Assembly (NCBI GenBank): GCA_900770845.1
Contig: CAAGLS010000114.1
Location: forward strand, 1-12,966
Origin: an uncultured Prevotella sp.
GTDB taxonomy: Bacteria > Bacteroidota > Bacteroidia > Bacteroidales > Bacteroidaceae
Direction of reading: 5' to 3'
Length of the DNA stretch: 12,966 bases
Shown here: one piece after another, positions 7,098-12,966 of the stretch
Layout of the letters: every line of letters begins with the position of its first letter
Numbering within the stretch: the stretch's first letter is position 1
Made by a program: the position numbers and the translations under genes
Notes under the pieces: model-generated
Told to the model about the DNA's origin: nothing
Seen by the model: only the letters and a program-made list of their open reading frames with translations
The model's database searches: none

Positions 7098-7997
7098 ATG
7101 AAAAGACTTCTATCCCTTTCCGCCCTCCTTCTCATCTTCGTCATGGGCGCCATCGCACAGGAAAGCCACAACTACATCATGAAGATACAGAAGAAAGACA
7201 CGCTGTTGAGCATTCCCGTGACGCAGATAGACAGCATCTACTTCGTGGACAAGCCCGCCACGGGTGACCTCACATTCGACATCGACGTGAGCAACATCAC
7301 GGCCGGCGACGCCAACATCGTGATCACGCCCTCCGACGACCTCTCCCCCTACTACTACAGCATCTCCGACTCGATTGGCCGCGACAACCGCGACAAAAAC
7401 TACAACGGCTCGTGGTATGAACTGGAAGTGGGCTGGTGGTCATACTTGGCCCAGTACTATAGCATGACCTGGCAGGAGGTGGCGAAGCAATTCCTCGTCA
7501 CCGGCGAGCACACGGCCAACATCGAGGAGGACTATGGCGGCCGGCTGATGTGGGACACTCCCTACATTGTATATTGCTTCGGCATGGACAACAACGGCAA
7601 CCTCACATCCGACATCGCGGAGGAGGAGTTCCGCACGGCAAAGCCCATCCGCTCCGACAACAAGATCACCGTCACCATCAAGGAGGAACAGTCGGACGGC
7701 GCGCTGATCGACGTGGCCACCACCAACAACGACACCTACTTCATCGATTGCCAGAAGACCAGCTACGTGGACTACTATCTCGAAAAATACAACGGCTCGA
7801 AGGAGCAGATGTTCTACAACTTCTTCAGCTCCCTCCGCACCCAAGTGAACGACCAGTATTTCCACAACGGCAACCAGACCGACCTGAAGGCCAAGGCCCT
7901 CACGCCCGACGCAGACTACTACATCATCATCTGCGGCTTCAACGACGGTCCCACAACCGACATCCAGTTGATCCCATTCCACACCGCAGCGCAATAA
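7098..7997 (+). CDS. Secreted protein with two similar beta-sandwich-like halves
   Basis: The 299-residue protein has a clear signal peptide (MKRLLSLSALLLIFVMGAIA, cleavage likely before Gln21) and no lipobox cysteine, so it is probably not a lipoprotein. After VTQIDSIYFVDK (41-52), a motif resembling strands in the preceding protein, come two related units at about 57-181 and 187-297. Each begins with alternating strands (DIDVSNITAGDANIVITPSD; ITVTIKEEQSDGALIDVATT). Each then has an aromatic-rich helical insert and ends in a pattern like TPYIVYCFGMDNNG...EFRT or DADYYIIICGFNDG...PFHT. This pattern recalls fibronectin-III-like modules common in Bacteroidota surface proteins. No catalytic motif is seen and no T9SS domain is present. 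Cotranscription with the preceding T9SS protein suggests a shared role at the cell surface, which is inference. Confidence 0.8.
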   Translation: MKRLLSLSALLLIFVMGAIAQESHNYIMKIQKKDTLLSIPVTQIDSIYFVDKPATGDLTFDIDVSNITAGDANIVITPSDDLSPYYYSISDSIGRDNRDKNYNGSWYELEVGWWSYLAQYYSMTWQEVAKQFLVTGEHTANIEEDYGGRLMWDTPYIVYCFGMDNNGNLTSDIAEEEFRTAKPIRSDNKITVTIKEEQSDGALIDVATTNNDTYFIDCQKTSYVDYYLEKYNGSKEQMFYNFFSSLRTQVNDQYFHNGNQTDLKAKALTPDADYYIIICGFNDGPTTDIQLIPFHTAAQ

Positions 7998-8026
7998 TCC
8001 GCCCCCTTATCACACGCATATCATAA

Positions 8027-8072
8027 CGAGGGTGTGCCAACCCACACACAGGTTGGCACACCCTCGTCTTTT
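8027..8072. terminator. Terminator between convergent units
   Basis: A perfect 16-bp stem (8027-8042 with 8051-8066) closes a (CA)4 loop, followed on the plus strand by TCTTTTTT. It ends the secreted-protein pair. It also lies eight bases beyond the hsdR stop codon, so it may slow minus-strand transcripts, though no T-run follows on that side. Confidence 0.9.
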
Positions 8073-8079
8073 TTGCCAA

Positions 8080-11000
8080 TCAGAATCTGCCCCTCAACCT
8101 GTCCGCACTGACCATCGTGGCAAACAAGTACATGGCCACAGCAGCATGCAGACAGGTCGGCAACAGGTCGGCAGGGATGTCGATGGCTCGGTGGTTTTCG
8201 TTGTTGCGCCAGCTATACACATTCCGGTAATACTGCTTGAAGCGTTCGAGCTTAGGATTCTGTGTGCTGTAGAGAGCCTCCACCCTTGGGAAGTAGCTCA
8301 CCGTCTCACGCAGTGCGGGCTCATGTCCTTCTGCATTCAATGGCATCCGCTCGCCATGCTCCACCCAGTATATCTTTTTCAGGAAGGCTTCGAACCGGCT
8401 CACCAAGTCGGAATACCAGGTGCGGTAGTCCTCCTCGCGGTGCTGGGCACGATAGAGGCAGTTGAGGGTGCGCCTCAGGATGGTACGCAGTCCTTGCAAG
8501 TCGGGAATGGTATCGACATTGACAAGTCGGAAGAAGATGTCGAGCACCTCACTGAAACTGATCTCATGTTCCCCATCGCAGAAGTCGGCAAAGTCTTGTC
8601 GGAAAGCTTCATTCAGTTTTTCCTTCAATGCATTCTCATCGTAACGTGGGTTGACCTGCTCCCTCACTTGCTCATATACCCATTGGTTGACCTTTTGCCG
8701 TAACGTGGTGTCTTGCCAATAGCGTGTCATCAGCTCAGTGCTGGCATCCGTGACATTCGACATATTCGCCTGCACGGATTCGTCACTGTCCTGATGTGCC
8801 GTCTCCTCATCGCTGTTGAGCATGGAGTTGACCACCGTATCGTCCTGCTTTACATTCTCCACGACTGTATAGAGCTGATGCCGCACGATGTCGCTGTCCT
8901 TCCAATTGGTGTTGCCGAAGAGGTCGTTGAACAGCTGCTCTATGACGGACAGATGTTCCATGTCGGGCTCTGCTGCCACATCGTTGATGCTTGTCGGCAC
9001 TGGGGGTATCTCGGTGTCGGTATTCTCCAGCTGGATGTTGCGCTCGTCCACCTTCTCCTGGCGGTAGCGGTCGAAGTCAACGGCATCAAGGAGTCCTTCC
9101 GTCAGGTCATCCATGCCCAGCGACGGCAGCTTCCTCACCAGCCACACCAGCACCTCTTCCTTCTTCTCCCACTCCCGGCTACCGTCGGGCATGATAGTGC
9201 TCAGAAACTCATAGGTGCGGATGTAGGTCTTGATGGCACTCTTGCACTTCACCTGGTCGTCCTTGTCGAGTGCCATAAAGCGTTCCTTCATCGTGTCGAG
9301 GATGGGGTCGAGCTCTGTGCGTGGGGCTTTGGCCCAATAGCGTCTCACGAAATCGTCTATCTCTTTCTCCTCGTAGATGTCGTAACCCTCGATGGTCGCC
9401 AACAGGTCGTTGAGCTTGTTGGGGTCGGTCTCTCTGCTGAGCAGAGTCGTCTTGTAATAAGGCTGAAAAGCTGCCTGTATCTCATCGGCCTTGTTGACAA
9501 AGTCGAGCACACTGGTCTCGTGCTTGCCAGGCATGGTGCGGTTCAGGCGCGAGAGCGTCTGCACGGCTTGCAGGTCGTGCAGCGGTTTGTCCACATACAT
9601 CGTATGGAGCAGTGGTTCGTCGTAGCCCGTCTGGAACTTGTCGGCAGCGATGAGAAAACGATACATGCCCGTGCGGAAGGTCTTCTCTATATTCGATGAC
9701 GGAAAGCCGTTGAGCCGCTGCTCGTCCACCTTGGCGCCATGGTAGTCGTATTCTCCACTAAAGGCTACGATAGCCTTGTACTGGCTGCCACGCTCCCTGA
9801 GCAGACTGTTCACCGCGTAGAAATAGTCGATGGCGCGCCCGATGCCCGTGGTGACAATCATGCAGCGTGCCTCGCCGCCTATCTTCTGCGCCACCGACGT
9901 ATGGAAATGCTCCACCATGACTTTGGCCTTCTCCGCCACCGTCTCGGGCTGGCTCTCCACAAAGTAGCGGAGCTTCTTCATGGCCTGGTCACGGTCGTAC
10001 TCCGGGTCGTCCTCTACGGCCTTGCGGATGCGGTAATAGCTTTGATAAGTAGTGTAGTTGCGCAGCACGTCGAGGATGAAGCCCTCGTCGATGGCCTGCT
10101 TCATCGTATAGACATGGAAGGGGCGGTGAGCCGTCTCGCCGTTGTCTTTGATATAAGGCACGCCGAAGACCTCCTCGGTACGGTTCTTCGGTGTAGCGGT
10201 GAAGGCATAGAAGTTGGCGTTGGGAGCCATCTTCCTTCCCTTTATATATTTGTCGACGGCCTCGTTGACGGCATCTTCGTCATCGGCATCGATGTCGGTG
10301 GGGGCTTGGCCGCTGAGCACCATGTTGCCCTTGCCGCTCATCTTGCCGCTCTGACTGGAGTGTGCCTCGTCGATGATGACGGCGAAGTGCTTCTCGGCCA
10401 GGTCACTGCCCACGGAGTTGAGGATGAATGAGAACTTGTGTACTGTGGTGAGGATGATTTTCTTGCCGCTCTCCAAGTGGCGTCGCAGCATGTCGGAGGT
10501 ATTGGCCCAATCGACGATGTTCTCGTTCTGCATGAACGCCTTCACGTTGTCGCGCAGCTGCTTGTCGAGGTTGACGCGATCGGTGACGATGATGATGCTG
10601 TCAAACTTGTATTTCCCGTCCTCCATCATCCCCACGAGCTGATAGGCCAGCCACGTGATGGTGTTGCTTTTGCCCGACCCTGCCGAGTGCTGGATGAGAT
10701 AGCGCTCGCCGACAGCCTTCTGCTTCGTGTCCTTGAGGAGCATGCGCACGGCCTCCAATTGGTGCCAGCGCGGCCATATAATCTTCTCTTTCCGCTTGCC
10801 GGTATCCTCGTCTTTTTCCACCACCACCTGTGCGTAATGCTCGATGATGTCGCTCAGGCTCCGCTTCGAGAGAATGTCCTCCCACAGATAGGCGGTCTTC
10901 AGTCCGTTTGGGTTGACAGGGTTGCCGGCACCGTCGTTCACGCCCTTGTTGAAGGGCAGAAACCACGAGTCCTTGCCACAGAGCTTGGTGCACATCTCCA

Positions 11001-11586
11001 CCGTCTCGTCGTCAACAGCAAAGTGGACGGCGCAGCGTTTGGGCATGAAGAGCAAGTCCTTGGGGTCACGGTCGTTGCGATATTGGGCCACGGCATGGGC
11101 GGTATCCTGGCAGGTGAGCTGGTTCTTCAGCTCCATGGTGATGAGGGGCAGACCATTGAGAAACAGCGCCACATCAACGGAGTTGTTGTTGTCGCCGCTG
11201 TAGAAGAGCTGTCGGATGACGCAGAACTTGTTCTTCCGATACTCCGCCCATCCCTTCACGCTCTGCACCGTCGGATAGGGGCTGTAGAGATAAAACGTAT
11301 AGCTGCGGTGCTTCACGCCCTTGCGCAGCACGTCAACGATGCCGCGTGTGGTGATTTCCTTGCGCAGCCGCTCCAAAAACCTGCGGCGGTCCACATCAGT
11401 GTCGAAGATGCGCGAGGCAGCGACCTTGTCGGGCTGTGTGTCCTCCAAGAACTGGCGCAGCCGTTTCTCGTCGATGGCATACGTTGGGTCGTAGTCGGCA
11501 CTGACACCCTGCTCGTAGTGGTGCTGGCTGACGAGGTAGCCGACGATAAGGTCTTCTAAGGATTTCTCATTCAATTGGGTTGGCAT
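8080..11586 (-). CDS. hsdR: Type I restriction enzyme, restriction/translocase subunit HsdR
   Basis: HsdR is the motor and nuclease of a type I restriction complex (R2M2S): it pumps DNA from an unmethylated site and cuts at a distance. The 1168-residue chain is intact. The N-terminal PD-(D/E)xK nuclease shows D138 and E152-x-K154 in VDVALFLNGLPLITMELKN, like the EcoR124I type. The superfamily 2 helicase follows, with Walker A HSAGSGKS (300-307), DEAH (406-409), motif III FTATP (462-466), motif V DKFQTGYDEP (649-658) and motif VI QTLSRLNR (676-683). About 470 residues remain as a helical C-terminal region, which in this family contacts the modification complex. The start is 30 bases after the hsdS stop with an AT-rich gap and no promoter seen, so it is probably read from the same transcript as hsdS. 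Confidence 0.96.
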   Translation of the reverse strand: MPTQLNEKSLEDLIVGYLVSQHHYEQGVSADYDPTYAIDEKRLRQFLEDTQPDKVAASRIFDTDVDRRRFLERLRKEITTRGIVDVLRKGVKHRSYTFYLYSPYPTVQSVKGWAEYRKNKFCVIRQLFYSGDNNNSVDVALFLNGLPLITMELKNQLTCQDTAHAVAQYRNDRDPKDLLFMPKRCAVHFAVDDETVEMCTKLCGKDSWFLPFNKGVNDGAGNPVNPNGLKTAYLWEDILSKRSLSDIIEHYAQVVVEKDEDTGKRKEKIIWPRWHQLEAVRMLLKDTKQKAVGERYLIQHSAGSGKSNTITWLAYQLVGMMEDGKYKFDSIIIVTDRVNLDKQLRDNVKAFMQNENIVDWANTSDMLRRHLESGKKIILTTVHKFSFILNSVGSDLAEKHFAVIIDEAHSSQSGKMSGKGNMVLSGQAPTDIDADDEDAVNEAVDKYIKGRKMAPNANFYAFTATPKNRTEEVFGVPYIKDNGETAHRPFHVYTMKQAIDEGFILDVLRNYTTYQSYYRIRKAVEDDPEYDRDQAMKKLRYFVESQPETVAEKAKVMVEHFHTSVAQKIGGEARCMIVTTGIGRAIDYFYAVNSLLRERGSQYKAIVAFSGEYDYHGAKVDEQRLNGFPSSNIEKTFRTGMYRFLIAADKFQTGYDEPLLHTMYVDKPLHDLQAVQTLSRLNRTMPGKHETSVLDFVNKADEIQAAFQPYYKTTLLSRETDPNKLNDLLATIEGYDIYEEKEIDDFVRRYWAKAPRTELDPILDTMKERFMALDKDDQVKCKSAIKTYIRTYEFLSTIMPDGSREWEKKEEVLVWLVRKLPSLGMDDLTEGLLDAVDFDRYRQEKVDERNIQLENTDTEIPPVPTSINDVAAEPDMEHLSVIEQLFNDLFGNTNWKDSDIVRHQLYTVVENVKQDDTVVNSMLNSDEETAHQDSDESVQANMSNVTDASTELMTRYWQDTTLRQKVNQWVYEQVREQVNPRYDENALKEKLNEAFRQDFADFCDGEHEISFSEVLDIFFRLVNVDTIPDLQGLRTILRRTLNCLYRAQHREEDYRTWYSDLVSRFEAFLKKIYWVEHGERMPLNAEGHEPALRETVSYFPRVEALYSTQNPKLERFKQYYRNVYSWRNNENHRAIDIPADLLPTCLHAAVAMYLFATMVSADRLRGRF

Positions 11587-11616
11587 ATCTTTTATATTAC
11601 TCTATTTATGTTTCCT

Positions 11617-12843
11617 TTATGAACGTACATCTATCTTCCCCGTCACCGCATCGGAGATGATGCGCTGGCGAAGCTCCTTCATATACTCCAACTCCCGCGT
11701 CTTCTCCGATATCAGCTTGTCTATCTTTGAGGTCTTGTCCTGAAGATAATCGACGATGGCATGCTGCTCGGAAGCGGGAGGAACTGGAATATATATGTTT
11801 CTCATCTCAGAATAACGTGTTGTCCATAAATCAGCAACAATGCCCCTTCCATTTTTGTAGAATTCTTCTATGTAATCGTTACTTCTAAATAAATAATGAT
11901 AGAACTGACCTACTACATTAATAGGCTTTAAGACGATATTAATAAGCGATACAGAACCATCATAATTGGAGAAGCCACAAGAACCTTTACGATCAGACCT
12001 TGAATTAACAACGAAGTCTCCTTGACAAACTTTTTTCCTATTATCTCCATTATCAGTCTTGACAGCTGTTTGTAATTGTGGCAATATTCCGTCTTTTGAC
12101 ACAGACAAGGCAGTCCACTCTTTATCTGAAACTTTCTCACGTCTTTCTCTAAACAAAGAACGAATCTTGTTTACCTTCCAATGTTCCGGTATTTCCCCGA
12201 TCCAATTAATCCCCGACGGTTTCATCCTTACGTTTGGGTTGATGCCACGGGTGACGGCACGGGCGATGACGCTCTGCTTCAACTCTTTCAGCCGCTCTAT
12301 CAGCTGCTGTTCCTTATCCATATAAGTGTCTATCTTCCCCAGCTTCGTATCGAGGAAAGAGACGATGGCACGCTGCTCGGAGAGGGAAGGAACAGGGATA
12401 AACTGTGAACCAATAAAATTGGCATTGGCTCTTGGCATCTTAGAGCCGTAGGTTGACGAATTAACTAAATCAACGAAAGGCTTTGCAAGAAATACATATT
12501 TAAAGAAATCGGGAAAGTCTTCATTCCTGTAGACAAGGAGTTCGGTAGAGCAGCAACCATTACTCTTGCATTGGTATACTTTAGCAAGATAGGGTCTCAG
12601 TTTGCCAAATAGAATGTCGCCAGCACTAAATCGATTTGCCATGCCCTCTGCCTTGATGTCACTTTGCACAAACTTTCCAGTAAACGATTCAATATTCTCC
12701 ATCCCTACATATTGAAGGCCATTGGGAACAATCTTTTCATTTATCAATTGAAGCTTGTATTTTAGTTTAACAGGTATCCAGTGGCTCGGTATCTCTCCAA
12801 TCCACTTCACACCGCTGTCCTTGTATGTCGAATATCTTTTCAT
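11617..12843 (-). CDS. hsdS: Type I restriction enzyme, specificity subunit HsdS
   Basis: HsdS recognises the two halves of the target site and holds HsdM and HsdR. The 408 residues form two repeats. Each starts with a SGxxWIGEIPxHW block (10-22 and 210-222), followed by a target recognition domain (about 22-149 and 222-352). Each ends with a conserved coiled-coil spacer (SEQRAIVSFLDTKLGKID... at 155-200; SEQHAIVDYLQDKTSKID... at 358-405), whose length fixes the gap in the bipartite site. Both recognition domains (DNA 12399-12780 and 11790-12180) are visibly AT-rich against GC-rich spacers and flanks, consistent with domain exchange. The ATG overlaps the stop of the upstream gene (ATGA). The recognised sequence cannot be predicted here. 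Confidence 0.95.
   Translation of the reverse strand: MKRYSTYKDSGVKWIGEIPSHWIPVKLKYKLQLINEKIVPNGLQYVGMENIESFTGKFVQSDIKAEGMANRFSAGDILFGKLRPYLAKVYQCKSNGCCSTELLVYRNEDFPDFFKYVFLAKPFVDLVNSSTYGSKMPRANANFIGSQFIPVPSLSEQRAIVSFLDTKLGKIDTYMDKEQQLIERLKELKQSVIARAVTRGINPNVRMKPSGINWIGEIPEHWKVNKIRSLFRERREKVSDKEWTALSVSKDGILPQLQTAVKTDNGDNRKKVCQGDFVVNSRSDRKGSCGFSNYDGSVSLINIVLKPINVVGQFYHYLFRSNDYIEEFYKNGRGIVADLWTTRYSEMRNIYIPVPPASEQHAIVDYLQDKTSKIDKLISEKTRELEYMKELRQRIISDAVTGKIDVRS
11752..11787 (-). repeat. Direct repeat copy 1 inside hsdS (second spacer)
   Basis: This 36-base segment matches 12361-12396 at 30 of 36 positions. It encodes the SEQ-AIV block at the start of the second conserved spacer. Such repeats allow recombination between the two halves or with other hsdS genes. 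Confidence 0.7.
12361..12396 (-). repeat. Direct repeat copy 2 inside hsdS (first spacer)
   Basis: Partner of the copy at 11752-11787, encoding the same PVPxxSEQxAIV block after the first recognition domain. The similarity is at DNA level, above what the shared residues alone require. Confidence 0.7.
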
Positions 12844-12966
12844 TTGTCTTTGAGTTCCTCCTCTAACTCATCAATCGACGGTAATTTCGTTTTAAAATCT
12901 TTGGAAATCAACTTGGTCCGTTCATATTCCGAAATCCCCAAAGGTTGTTTATAAGCATCCAAAGCA
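12840..12966 (-). CDS. C-terminal end of an unidentified protein upstream of hsdS, possibly YhcG/DUF1016 nuclease family
   Basis: The minus-strand frame enters at the window edge and ends at TGA (12840-12842), overlapping the hsdS start by 4 bases. About 41 residues are visible: ALDAYKQPLGISEYE, then a basic stretch, then LPSIDELEEELKDK. The pattern PLGISEYE...LPSIDELEEEL resembles the tail of DUF1016/YhcG-like PDDEXK proteins, which are often placed between hsdM and hsdS in type I loci. It does not look like an HsdM tail to me. With so little sequence the family call is tentative, but that it is a coding end coupled to hsdS is well supported. Confidence 0.5.
   Translation of the reverse strand, partial: ALDAYKQPLGISEYERTKLISKDFKTKLPSIDELEEELKDK

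Noticed and set aside
8713..11559. Plus-strand open frames of 328, 230 and 373 codons opposite hsdR
   Set aside because: hsdR is complete with every catalytic motif in place. The antisense products have no recognisable motif, signal or initiation region.
1..12966. CRISPR array, integrase, transposase or diversity-generating retroelement
   Set aside because: No regularly spaced repeats, no recombinase or reverse-transcriptase motifs and no template/variable repeat pair were seen on either strand.

Overview
The window looks like chromosome from a Bacteroidales bacterium, most likely Prevotella or a close relative. The evidence is a broken GLPGLI-family gene, a protein ending in a type IX secretion (T9SS) sorting domain, several promoters of the Bacteroidota form TTTG-N19/20-TAnnTTTG, and starts without clear Shine-Dalgarno sequences. 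No mobile-element gene is visible. The species assignment is inference.

Layout. Positions 1-851: a large imperfect palindrome lies next to the 3' end of a minus-strand GLPGLI gene. One in-frame amber codon just after the signal peptide interrupts that gene. Positions 852-1309 hold no gene but contain a GC-rich block dense in possible stems. A -7 box stands at one end and a terminator hairpin at the other. I cannot name this block; it may be an unrecognised structured RNA or an intergenic repeat. Positions 1309-1453: a minus-strand tRNA-Gln(CTG) with its own promoter and terminator.

Positions 1535-5130 (+) form a housekeeping run: rsfS (ribosome silencing), ftsH (membrane AAA+ protease) and cdsA (CDP-diacylglycerol synthase), closed by a strong terminator. 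ftsH and cdsA overlap by 4 bases. Positions 5289-6490 (+) form a one-gene unit for galE with its own promoter and terminator. Positions 6527-8072 (+) hold two small exported-protein genes under one promoter: a nearly cargo-less T9SS C-terminal-domain protein, and a 299-residue secreted protein with two similar halves.

Positions 8080-12966 (-) are most of a type I restriction-modification locus, transcribed toward the preceding unit. In transcription order it has the tail of a gene cut by the window edge (possibly a YhcG/DUF1016-type nuclease), hsdS and hsdR. The modification gene hsdM is not in the window and presumably lies beyond position 12966. Both target recognition domains of HsdS are AT-rich while the conserved spacers are GC-rich, the usual sign of specificity change by domain exchange.

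The least explained parts are the 937-1307 block, the 16-126 palindrome and the secreted pair at 6598-7997.
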